Below, piece after piece: positions 46,253 to 56,821 of a stretch of 64,000 nt of DNA (positions are counted from its first letter, which is position 1; every line of letters starts with the position of its first letter). The DNA is from Euryodendron excelsum (Eukaryota; Streptophyta; Magnoliopsida; Ericales; Pentaphylacaceae), in NCBI GenBank assembly GCA_033060915.1, contig CM065392.1:17948501-18012500 (forward strand), written 5' to 3'. The notes under the pieces are model-generated. The model searched no databases. It saw only the letters and a program-made list of their open reading frames with translations, and had not been told where the DNA came from. Made by a program: the position numbers and the translations under genes.

Positions 46253-47299
46253 CATTGTGTCAACCCGTAATTGCCCATTCCTATTTTTCAATTCATATAA
46301 TATGAAAACACACTTGCCAAGAAAAATCGGTTATTTGTCCACTATGGTGATATATTAGAAAATTTATCAGGACTGTTTCAAAACATTTTACATGAAAACT
46401 AAATTAAATATTTTTAAGTTTCGAAAATGTAAAAGCATAAATTTCAATATTGATTCCTTGATCCATAAGGCAATTGTTTTTAATTCCCATACATCATAAC
46501 CTTATAAAATGTTTATAAAATAAATTAAGTTTTAAAATATTAAATAAAAATATACGGGTCACAAAAAATAAAAATGTCATTTTTAAGATACCACTAAATT
46601 TTACTAGTCAATAATGGTTTATTTTCAAAATAATATTCAGAATTTAAAATATATGTCCTACAAAATTGATGATTTTTAAATGTGTTGCCACTTTAGTAGT
46701 CATTTTTTAATTTTTATATTATTAAATGTTTTAAATGTAAATATCTCAGATGTTAATTTATGCCACTTTTGGTTTACATGTGCTGCCACTTAAGGATTGT
46801 TAAGTTTGGCTCACTTTAACTTTATCATTTTGTGTACATTTGAATGCATATAATTGAATCAAGTTTATTTTAACTCAAAATGACAATCAACCCATATGTT
46901 TAAATTTCGAAATTAGAATAAAAAATAATTAAGTTAAAAGTGTACCGACTTTTGTCAATATTTGTATTTAAAAAGCGCATAAATTTTAAAATGAATTAAA
47001 CCTTAGCTCTTTGGACGTCTTGTTCATGAGTTTAGACTTTTGTGGCCTTTATTGTGTCACGTGTATATTTTTTTTTATGAGATATAAAATAAACTTTGGT
47101 TGATCTTTCATCTAATTAAAATCCTTCTATGTTGGTTACTTTATAAAATTTTACAAAGTAAGTTTTGTTACTCTTTTTGGTATATAAAAAAAAAAAAAAA
47201 AAGTTTTAGTAGATTTTTTATTATTACACATTTCTAAGTATGTTTTGACTTTGATGGGTCTTTGATCTTATAAAAGTTTATGTATTGTTATATAAATAT
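46253..47299. other. AT-rich intergenic stretch
   Basis: No gene, RNA or bounded mobile element is recognised. Poly-A/T runs occur at about 47073 and 47188-47203. Confidence 0.5.
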
Positions 47300-48135
47300 A
47301 TATATTTTTTGTCAAAAGTTAAAAGATATTTCATTAAATGAGAATGAGAAAGACCAAACAAGTCAAGAGTGTTAGAGAACTACACAAGTAGTGAGCACCA
47401 AATAGTAAACCAGTGTTCCAGGTAATATATATTTTATCTAGAGCACAGGGCTCTCTTAGCGTGATCGTGTGCGGCCTTACTACACATACGTAGAGCATAA
47501 ACAAAATCATAATCAACCAAAGAAGTCGCCAAAGAGACACCGTCTTCCAACACAGAAACTATATCAAGAGGATCTGAAGCTTGCCCCCGTAAAGCGGTAA
47601 TAATCCCTTTGGCATCAGATTCTATAATTACTCTATCAAACTCCTATTGGATAGCCAGCATAAGACCTTCTTTAATAGCTAGTGCTTCTGCCACCTTTGG
47701 AGAGGAGATACTTGAGATATAGCACAATCCAACGCCAACAATGCATCCCCAGTGATCCCGTCCAACAATGCCTAGACCAATTTCCTTCCCTCGATCATGC
47801 ATTGCTGCATCCACATTGAGTTTGATAAAATGGTGATTGCGACCCTGGGAAGGGGTCCAAGCCAGTGGTGGATGCATGGAGGGGACAGGCGGAGGGTACG
47901 GCCCCCCAAAATTATTAAAATTCTTCATAATATTTATAGATTTTTTAGTTTTTATAAAAAAATGTATAGGTATTGGCCTTCCAAAATTTTAGAAATTTTA
48001 TCTTGATCCCTATAAAATTATTTTTGTTTTACCTTGGCCCCCGCTCAATATAAATTCTAGATCCACCACTGGTCCCAGCACTATTTTCATCAACCTGTAT
48101 AGAGGAAGCTTGACCATGATTAGCAACTTGGCTAG
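47300..48135 (-). mobile_element. 5'-truncated LINE, RNase H (RVT_3-type) domain and 3' tail, split by a MITE
   Basis: On the minus strand FIKLNVDAAMHDRG, GIVGRDHWG, KVAEALAIKEGL and VIIESDA follow the RNase H order (Asp, Glu, Asp) of plant LINE-associated domains. A stop lies at about 47643 after LMLAIQ. The tail ends with TCATTTAATGAAATATCTTT and a short ACAAAAAA run near 47305, like plant LINE 3' ends. The upstream part resumes right of the MITE at 48080-48135 (ASSIQVDENSA), then is lost. The remaining LINE (endonuclease, reverse transcriptase) is absent, the usual outcome of 5' truncation. A host gene with an RNase H-like domain is a less likely alternative. Confidence 0.7.
47863..48071. 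mobile_element. hAT-type MITE, 209 bp, inside the LINE
   Basis: Terminal inverted repeats CAGTGGTGGAT (47863) and ATCCACCACTG (ending 48071) are perfect over 11 bases. The flanks GTCCAAGC (47855-47862) and GTCCCAGC (48072-48079) are an 8 bp duplication with one mismatch, the size made by hAT transposases. There is no coding capacity of its own. It separates two parts of the LINE RNase H frame. Confidence 0.85.
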
Positions 48136-48860
48136 TATTGTTATTTGCTTGATTCAATATTTATAAAATCAAAATTTTTATTTTTATATATCTACAAAAT
48201 ATAAAAATAAAAAGTTATATGCCAAATTAAAGGTTAACAACATAGCATTTATTTCTCTATGCAATCAATATTATAGTTTAATTTCGCAAGTGGACTTCAA
48301 TTATATAAAATAGTAAAATTGTGGATTCAATAGGTCAACATTTAAAAGAGGTTTAATCAGTCTTTTTAGTTTTCTATATTGTTTTGAATTTTGTGTTGGA
48401 TTATGAATGATGAATCATATTTAAACCTCAAATTTATATTATTAAATATAAATAAAATAATATATACATCATATAATAAAATTAGATAACAAATTTTTTC
48501 CATGACTAAAAGTTAGGAAGAGACAACCTTCTAATATTTTTTATTGATCTACCTGAAAAATTGGTCTGCAGATTGAAAAAATTAGTCCAAATCAAGGGAA
48601 GGGAACTTGTAATAGTCAAACTTTTAAAAGTAAATATGATACATAAATACAGTCAATAATAATAATAATAATATTCGGAAGAAACAACTAGCATTTAATT
48701 TTAATATACCGAAATTTCAGAAAATACGGTGGCAACATATTTATCGTGCACTGTCACGGTAGATTTAAACTGTCCTGGCCACGTGGCCCAGTGTTATCTT
48801 TAGTGAATTTTCTAATTTAGTTATTTATTGATTTAATTTATTATTTTTTTTCCACATCCC
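48136..48860. other. Intergenic region upstream of the CID gene
   Basis: AT-rich, with no other gene recognised. It carries an AAT-type microsatellite at about 48655-48672 and the G-box palindrome below. Its right end is the presumed promoter of the downstream gene. Confidence 0.5.
48777..48788. promoter_or_regulatory. G-box palindrome GGCCACGTGGCC
   Basis: A perfect 12 bp palindrome containing CACGTG, about 85-100 bases upstream of the presumed transcript start. bZIP and bHLH factors bind such sites in plants. Whether it is used is inferred from position only. Confidence 0.45.
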
Positions 48861-48865
48861 CCCTC

Positions 48866-49058
48866 TCTGTCTGTGCAAAGCCACGGGCTCTCATTCACAG
48901 GCCTCTGCGAGCCCCTGTGTGCTCTTCTCTTACCTTGCGATATTAGGGTTTTCTCTTACCTTGCGCGAAGAGAATTCATCGATTGGCCTCCGAAACCCCT
49001 CGAGCAGAGCCTCTCGTTATCGTTGCTCAGAGCTTCTTCATCTATATTCCCCTAACTG
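48866..49058 (+). other. 5' untranslated exon 1 of the CID-domain gene
   Basis: After a T-rich stretch the composition changes to a plant-like leader: CCCCCCTCTCTGTCTG pyrimidine patch, ATTAGGGTTTTC (telo-box type) near 48942, and GC-richer sequence. It ends at CTAACTG/GTAACC, a good donor at 49059. The transcript start is estimated only. No ATG-initiated frame of note is present, so it is taken as noncoding leader. A following 670-base intron leads to exon 2. Confidence 0.5.
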
Positions 49059-49728
49059 GTAACCACGTATCTGTTGTTTGTATCACTTGTTTGCATAGCT
49101 AATTGATTTCAGAATTCCAATTTAGAGGAATTTCGCTTTTTAATTTGTTGTATCTCATGTTCGAAGAGAAGTCCATGTGTAGTTAGGTCTCTTATTTCTC
49201 TTTTACCCATGCTGTATTTGACGAAATGGTTTCTTTAAATGTCGTTAATTTTTACACACAATGGTCAGAGAAATTTTAGGCCTTTTAGTGGTCAGAGAAA
49301 TTTTCATTGAGCTATACGACTTGGCCATTTAATGTATAAATTTTAATTGTGTTTTCATGTTTATTACCGCCATTTAACTTAATATGTATTTTTACCTATT
49401 TTTCTATACTTATGTCATGGTATACGTACAAGGAATATGAGGTGTTCTTAAATTGAAGAAGGGTTGTTGCAGATTAACATTTTTTTTTTTTAGTTGCTAT
49501 ACGGAGGAACTCAGCTATACATGTACACAGACATATTTTTGGTATAATATGTCTAGCTTTTATTTATTTTTCGCTGCAAAACCTTCGTAGGGATAGGTAT
49601 TGCACACAATCTTTTTCTGGCATTCTTTCAGTTATCAGTGCCCCTTTCTATATATTGTAAGCCTCTTTCCTATTTTTAGGTTTCTTACCTGCATTTTTTC
49701 GTGAATTTTCTTTCTTTGGTTAATCCAG

Positions 49729-49778
49729 AGTCAGATGAGAAACCGAGAATCTTAGAGATGAAAGTATGCCACTTTGAG
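49729..49778 (+). other. 5' untranslated exon 2 of the CID-domain gene, with a short upstream frame
   Basis: A pyrimidine-rich stretch ending TTAATCCAG precedes it and GAG/GTAAGC follows, both good splice signals. Joined to the exon at 56787, the ATG at 49758 opens a 15-codon frame ending at TGA 56811-56813, nine bases before the main ATG. That would act as an upstream ORF. The exon assignment rests on splice-site quality and position only. Confidence 0.45.
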
Positions 49779-51074
49779 GTAAGCTTTAGGTTTTCACTCT
49801 TTTAATTTTTTTTCCTTTTCATATGGTAGATGGAACCTCTGTGCTCCTATGCAGTATATTTCGGTGTTCTGTCTCTTGTTCTCTTGTTGTGGAGTTATGC
49901 ATTGTTATGCTATTTTAAAGTCAGGGTAAAGAGAGAGAATTTCAGAAGGATGGAAATATGCCACTTAAGGGTGAAAAGTGTGAATTATATATTAGGAATT
50001 TTGCTGTATAGCTGATCCATGTTTTCGTCCACCTTTATGGACTTAGCTAGATCCTTATCATAGTTTTGATGTACTTGTGTTGAGATTTGGCCTGTTTGTG
50101 TTTAGTTTGCTATATACTAGTAGTGGTGCACGTGCTTTCCACGTGGTATGTTTTATTTGGATAATATTTCATGTGACGCTGTGAAAAAAGAAATTGTGTA
50201 AAAGAAATGATGTTTGGCAGAGCGAATGACCAGCCAAGTAGAGATCTTCACTGGTGATGTTTTTTACTTCCAATTTTTTCACAAGAGATCGTTGACATGT
50301 CAATATGGACTACCATCTTTAGGGTGACTGTTTTCTTCATAATTTTATTTCTTCTATGCACCATAGTCTCTTTATAATCGAATGATATTAAAAAAATAGT
50401 GATCACACAAAGGAAACATTCACAATCTATCAATCAACTAAAGTTTCTCTCTTCTATATTTAAATTGAATTTTTTGTTTACTTATGTTTCCGCAATTTCT
50501 CATTCAAAAAACAAAGGCATAATGAGGAGGGGAAAAAAAAAAGAAGAGACTTAACAGACACAAAGCAACTTTCTATAAAGGACATAAACCCAGAAGTACA
50601 TACAAACTCTCTATCGGTTAAAATTTTAAAATGAGTTATCTGATCATTATGTAATAAAACTGTAAGTAAACAAAAGAGATAAACAGTAAACGTGTAGTGT
50701 ACAATGAAAATAGGAATATAGCATTGGAATCACTGTCTTGCAGCGAAATATGTAAACAGGTTGAGTACAATCAAATTAGTTATAATATTTATCTCGACAG
50801 AGAACAAATTTATGCAGAATTCGCGGCAAAAGCAAACACCAATGTAGTAACAATGGAGAAAATATTAAGGGGTATACATAGATGAGATTTAGGGGTTATT
50901 GAAGGGACCAAAAGACACGTCCCTTTTCCCATCCCGTCGATTAGGGGTTGTGAGGTTATTATCATTTTTGTCCTCATATAATTTGGAGTTGTTTACATCT
51001 CTATCACCGATATTCTATTTGTTTAATTGTTAATAATTATTTTTAAAAACTTTTGTATCCATAGATTAGTGAAT
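49779..51074. other. Start of intron 2
   Basis: No gene of its own is recognised. The frames 49830-50015 and 50697-50885 have no known product. Confidence 0.45.
49920..49985 (+). repeat. Degenerate copy of leader exon 2 within intron 2
   Basis: GAGAATTTCAGAAGGATGGAA followed by ATATGCCACTTAAGGGTG resembles exon 2 (GAGAATCTTAGAGATGAAAG, then TATGCCACTTTGAGGT), about 190 bases downstream. Its donor-like GGGTGAAA is weaker. It may be an old local duplication. Confidence 0.45.
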
Positions 51075-51442
51075 CTTTTGTAGTTATGGAAGTAAGGTAG
51101 TGTTTGAACTGTAGTTATAATGAACAACTTATATTTTTAATGATATATTAGTTGATGTATTTTTTATATGTATATATGTATATGCGTGTTAATATAATAT
51201 TATCTTATATCATATTTGTAGATTTCATCTATCATGTCTATCTTAATGCAATTGTGGAAGTTGGGTAATGTATGAACTCTCATTATAACTAACTACTCAT
51301 ATTTATTATATTAGAAGATTTTATCTGTGATATCTATCCTAATGCAATTATGGAAGTTGGGCACTATTTGAATTCTAATGAAAACTATCCTAATGCAATT
51401 ATAGAAGCTGGGCGTTTTTTGGACTCTAATTATAATGAGAAT
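51075..51442. repeat. Degenerate tandem repeats in intron 2
   Basis: A block of the form ATCCTAATGCAATTATGGAAG, then TTGGGCA.T.TTTGAA(T/C)TCTAAT, recurs near 51080, 51239, 51338 and 51389. The last two copies are only about 51 bases apart. Confidence 0.7.
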
Positions 51443-52686
51443 TTGATGAAGAGTTGTGTCGGCTCCAGCAACTGTTTGAGCATCCCTTGATTAGGCATTC
51501 CTAATAGGCGTGTCACTTCAGGTTGATACTCACAAATAAATTTATAATTTAGCGAGGAGTAATTCTGGGAAAAAAAAGAGGTAGGAAACACTTATGGGAG
51601 CTTCCGCTTCTTAAGATAATAGAGATATATGTATGAATGTGGTGTAGTGGTTATAGTATTGATCTGTCCTCCTGCATTTGGCAATATCATAACAGAATTG
51701 TTCTTCAAAATGAGCCCGCACTTCGTTGGCTGTTGGAAATCTTTTACCAATTTCGCTTTTCTATTTATAGGTTATTTGATTAATTTGAATAATGGAAAAC
51801 TTGAACATGGTGTCTTATAGTTGTCCATGGACCCACAGCCCCCTTGATTGGGACATTGGCATTAGTAATAGTTGTAGAATGCCTGCGGCAATATGGGTCC
51901 TCACTTAGGAGAGTATGAATCCCAACATTTACCTTGACAATCTACATTAGATGATCACGTCTTGAGAATAACCCAAGGCTGCATTTGGTTGGGTGTACCT
52001 TTAAGGAGTGATGAAAAGTAGCAACTTCGTGACGTTAAGTTACCAATGTAATCAAGCAGTGCTCATTTTTAACTAAGATTTGTCAAGTGTTAATTATGCA
52101 GTCATAAGAAGCTTGGAAAGCAAAATTTCGAAAATAGGAAATTGGTGGTTCAAGTTCAACTTATGGGGAGCCTGCTTGGCACCTTATGGAATCGCGTTTT
52201 TGGTTGTTTGATCAAGTCTAAATTTGTAGCTGGTTTAATTTGAGATTTGTTGGATATGGGTTTTAGTTAGGGTTATGGACAGGTAGGACTACACATGGGG
52301 GAGGGGTGCTGTGGCCACCCCAGGTGTTATGTACCCCTCCTATATTTAGTGAATGTATAATGTCCCAACAAAAATCTTTTATATCAGCTACCCCAACAAT
52401 TTAAATCCCTCCCTAATGTCCTCATCTAATAAATATCAAAAGTTTTGTATAATGGACTGTGGGTCCTAACCAATTTTTCTCACTAAGCCAATTAACCCAA
52501 TAAAATCAAAAGTCATTAGAGTTTCTAATGTGCGCCAATCCAACAAGTGAGTCTTACCCATCAAATAGAAGCATAAAGATGTAAATATATTATATGTAGT
52601 AATTAAAATTGGCTCAAGAGTACGAACACAACCCAGCAAGTGGGTCTTACGACTTTCACCCCTCAAATAGAAGCATACATACATGA

Positions 52687-52723
<37 letters not shown>

Positions 52724-53100
52724 TATTTAAAGTAGATAAAATTGTCTCCATTAGATGAATATAGATATATACATTGAAATAAATTCTCGTGAAGTTTTTC
52801 ATAGAATCAGTCCTAGATGACTTTTGGGAATAAGGATGTTGAGTTCCACTTTAATAAACGATTCAGTTGAAATGTATTAAGAAACAACTAGCTTTTTTTT
52901 TTTTTTTCCCATATGTTGCTGAGGCTAAATAGAATCTGATTTTATTTTTTCATATAGAAATTTAGTCTTGCATCCTTAGATATTTTCCATGCTTGGATTT
53001 ATAAATATTTGTAAAGAAAATATAGAATATTATAATTATATCAATAGGTAAAAATTTGTGTTTCAAATTGTGGCACTGCCCAAACAAAATCCTAGTTTTG
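51443..53100. other. Intron 2, central part
   Basis: No gene recognised. It includes an (AT)n microsatellite at 52692-52717, a poly-T run near 52892, and two related AAATAGAAGCATA/GTGGGTCTTA segments at about 52550-52575 and 52635-52675 that suggest a local duplication. Confidence 0.45.
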
Positions 53101-53101
53101 T

Positions 53102-53545
53102 TAGGGCAAGAAACACGGACACGCCCCAAAAATTTTTAAAAAATGCAAGACATGACACGATACGATAGGGTCTTGGCAAAACTATATATCTTATATATTT
53201 TTATATGTCATGTATACGAATATTTTACTCAAAGATAATGAAAAAAATTACGAGATAACACTAATTAAAATTAAAAACTATGCATTCCATAGCTTAAACG
53301 TTAAATTAGGTAAAAATTCACATAGTTTTTGTTTTACAATTGGATCCCCAAGTTACTTTCTTTAAACTTGCAATAATATTTCATGTATGTTTAAGCAATG
53401 GATACGAGTGTCCTTCAAGTATCCGATTCTAAAAAAATTGAAAACAATAGGACACATTTGAATGCTTGTTCGACATGCATCGGGAGAGTGTCTAAGGACC
53501 TGCACCATCTTAGAAGTGTCCATACTTTTTAGACCCCTAGTTAGG
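53102..53545. repeat. Copy 1 of a dispersed repeat family (possibly a hAT-like MITE)
   Basis: Starts AACACGGACACGCCCC and ends near CTTAGAAGTGTCCATAC. Inside, AATTAAAATTAAAAACTATG, TTACAATTGGATCC and GGGAGAGTGT match the copy at 57325-57965. The ends are partly inverted (CGGACAC and GTGTCCA). Target duplications are not clear. Confidence 0.6.
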
Positions 53546-54284
53546 GTTGTATTCTTGGTCAAGTTGTCGAGTAGGTTTTTATTTGTAGTTTTTAGTAGGT
53601 CTACATGGGTTTTGCTACCAAAAATTTAAGTTTCCAAATCTGAATTTTGTCTCTTATTTTACATAGGATTACTTAGAAGTCCCTGTATAGCTATGTAACT
53701 TGTATACGGGACAAGTAGACTATAAGTTTGAGCAATAGATTTCGGCAATTATGCGCTTTGGACTATGTGATGCAATTCTAAACCCTAAATGTGATGCCTA
53801 ATGAACCTGAGAGTGATTCCTAGATTCTTCTTCCTCTTTGTTATCCTACATTTTAATTTTGCACTAGATCTTCTTAGCCTCTCATCTGTTTTTGGTTTAG
53901 TACTATTGGTATTTATGTATGGCCTTTTGAAGGTCTAGGTGGCTAAGTTATTATTTGGTTTGTTTTGTAACTGTCAGGGTGGAAGTTGTTCAACAACTGA
54001 CTTATATGAAGGTGGTCTTTCAATTGAATGTTAAAGAATATTCAGAAGCTTGTAGGGCTCTGGGACTGTGACCTTAGATGTGATGTCTTAGGGTTTCTAA
54101 AATTAATCTTTAAAATATTATTTATTCTTTTCTTCTTGTGTTTCCTTGCAGGTCGGATTTTCAACTTTAATCACAATTAGTTCAACAACTTCAATTGATT
54201 TTCCAACTTGAAACCATACCATATTAAATCATACATAGTTTTCTACTTTGATAGCCTTTACCCCTATATCTTCTTACTGTATAG

Positions 54285-55287
54285 CAAGGTTGTCAAAATT
54301 GGGATCCTACCATGGATCGTTTTGGGGGTCTTCCGGATTGGATCGTAGGATCAGATCGAGGATCGTAAGATCCTACCAAAAATGAATAAAAGGCTAATTT
54401 TTTTTGTATTTTATGATGATTATTTCAAAATGTATAGAGAATGAGGCTATATTATATAAAAAGAATTAAAAATATCATGAAGAACAAAATGAATCACATG
54501 AACCAGTGGTTGACATTGATGATAACTTGCAATGCAATGCTCAAAATAAAGCTTGCACTCTGCAGTCTGCAGACTGCAGTAGCAAAGGTTCAAAAGTGTC
54601 AAATGTCTACACATAACCTTCAGAATATGCTAAAAAAATAAAGAAAAGAAGCAGCAAAGAAGTAAAAGGAGGAGGAAGAGGAGGAGCAGCAGGGAAAAAA
54701 TGCAGCAAAACAAAGCAGCAGCAACAAAATAGAGCAGTAGCAGAAGAAGAAGAAAAAGAACAAAAAAAAAGAAGGAGAAGAAGAAGAGAATAGAAACAAT
54801 GCAGTAAAGCAGCAACAGAAGAAGAAGAGAAGAAGAAAAGAGAAGAGAAGTGAAGAAAAGAAAGAAAAAAGGACATCATTGAACAGAAGAAGAAGAGGAG
54901 AGAAGAAGGAGAAAAGAAGGAGAAGAAGAGAGAAATACCTGGATAGTGGAAAGGTTGGCAATAGAGATGGAGACCTGGAGAGAAATTTGATTTTCTGCGC
55001 AGAACTTGTGCCCTTTGAGGCTTCGACGATTTGATTTTCTTTGTTAGTTGATTGTTTTGTGCATTTGTTGCTTCGAAAGTTGTGCCACAGCAGCCAAATA
55101 GATTTGAAAGCCCATATTTAAACACTAAAAGAGACAGAAATTGGATTGCGTAGGATCGCGATCCTATGATTCCAAACGATCCTAGCACGATCCTAGCCTA
55201 AAACGATTTTACATACGACCCGGATCAATCCAGCAAAATTGAGTCGTAGGATCGTATGATCCTACTATCCGGATTTTGATAACCATG
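54285..55287. mobile_element. Non-autonomous hAT-type element, 1003 bp, in intron 2
   Basis: A perfect 8 bp duplication CTGTATAG (54277-54284 and 55288-55295) flanks it. The termini are inverted: CAAGGTTGTCAAAATTGGGA at the left and, in reverse complement, CATGGTTATCAAAATCCGGA at the right. Subterminal regions on both sides carry many GGATCGTA/GATCCTAC motifs. The centre (54640-54945) is a purine-rich GAA/GCA low-complexity tract that creates spurious Phe/Ser/Leu-rich open frames on the minus strand. No transposase is present. An 8 bp duplication is the mark of hAT transposition. Confidence 0.82.
54640..54945. repeat. Purine-rich low-complexity core of the hAT-type element
   Basis: Nearly all purine on the plus strand, with AGAAGAAGA and GCAGCA runs. 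It explains the overlapping minus-strand frames of up to 193 codons, which are not genes. Confidence 0.85.
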
Positions 55288-55295
55288 CTGTATAG

Positions 55296-56786
55296 GTCCT
55301 TTCCCTTCCACCAATGCCCCTAAGTAGTGGATGTCCAGAAAATTTCAGCAAACTCTCTAAAATTTCCAAGGTAATTCCAAAATCTTCTTTTCCATGTGTG
55401 ATGCTCAATTCCATTTTTCACGTTTTAAAATCATAAACTACAAGCTTTCCTCAACCTTAACCAACGAAGTGATCATTTGTTGGCAGTACTATTCTTAGTT
55501 TTCCAGTGCCCAACAATAACACCCTTCTGTTAATCTGGTGCTTTGGTCCTTGCATTGATGAGTATGTGGTTGTCTTGTATTCTAAAATGCCTCTATCTGT
55601 ATCTCAGATGCATAACATTTCAATTGAAGACATCCTAACAGGGTACGCTTCTAATCCCATTGTCATGTTTTGTACATGGTATTTTGAACTTTTATAAACT
55701 ATGAGAGGGTGTCTGTAGATGTTAAATACTCTATTTGTTCTATACAATTCGTTTCACTGATCCTTTAATTGTGGTCATTATTACTATCATTATTGATTAA
55801 ATATGTTGTCAATTTGTGAGAATCACCACTAAGCTTTGGGGATTCATGACTATTGCTACTCTTTGCATGTTCTCTACTGATCTCTTGCTTTTCTGTTTAA
55901 GTATTAGCTTTTCTTCTTAGCCTATGAAACTGTTTTTTTTCTTTATTTTCACTGATTTTTGATGCTGGATTATAGTTCTTCTTCATTTTCTTCCTTTCGG
56001 GTTTTTTGGACACATATTCCTAAACTTTTTGTAATATCATATTTAAATTCTTAAATTATTGTAAGGTTTTAATTTTAGGTTTTTATTGCCTATATTTTGA
56101 GACGGTCTTTTGTTTTGCTTGTTTATACTTAATTTCTAAATGCTGTTAGTTTGTTGAGTTTATTGACTTCAGTTTATTTACATTTTAAATGTTTGGTTCA
56201 AAATAGTTTTTTGGATCTTTGCTTGGGTTTTAACTTTTATTTTGCAGTTACTTGTTGCTTGCGCTGATGACATATGATTGTTTGTGTAGAGTTTGGGAAG
56301 TATACCTGTGTTGGTTTTTGTCAGTAATTATTTGCTTAAAATTCAGAATGATTCATTGAGTTGTGTGGATGTTTTTTCTGTCTTTCACACACACACACGC
56401 ATCAATCCTTTGGGAACCTGAAAACCTGATTTATTGAGTACTATTTTATCTATTTCCGATATACATGTTTATCAAGCCTGTACTATTCTAGCTATTTCAG
56501 ATACCCATGTTCAGTAAATCTAACTGTTTATAGATTAAACAAAATTATGCAAACAGCCCTTTAGAGGATATTGTGTGGCAATTGGTGCCTATTATATTCC
56601 CACTTTGAAACCCTTGGGTTGTATTCTCAGTTTATGCCAGTTTTAGGTTTCTTGGGATTTTATCTGAACAGTATTAGGATGACTTCAGATAGTTTTGTTT
56701 CTTTCTTTATTCATTGTTGAATATTCAAACTTATTTTGTAAGTATGAAGATGATACTAATTCCTTCTTTCTTTGTCGTCGTTGCAG
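55296..56786. other. Intron 2, last part
   Basis: T-rich plant intron sequence with no recognised gene, ending in the acceptor TCGTCGTTGCAG. Confidence 0.55.
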
Positions 56787-56821
56787 GGATTTTTAAACGT
56801 GATAATTTCTTGAACAGCAGG

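Noticed and set aside
51630..51700. tRNA-like A-box (TGGTGTAGTGG), possible tRNA or SINE head
   Set aside because: No B-box of the GGTTCGAATCC type lies at the right distance and no cloverleaf can be drawn.
54607..55188. 193-codon minus-strand open frame, Phe/Ser/Leu-rich
   Set aside because: It is the complement of a purine-rich low-complexity tract inside the hAT-type element; overlapping frames are open for the same reason.
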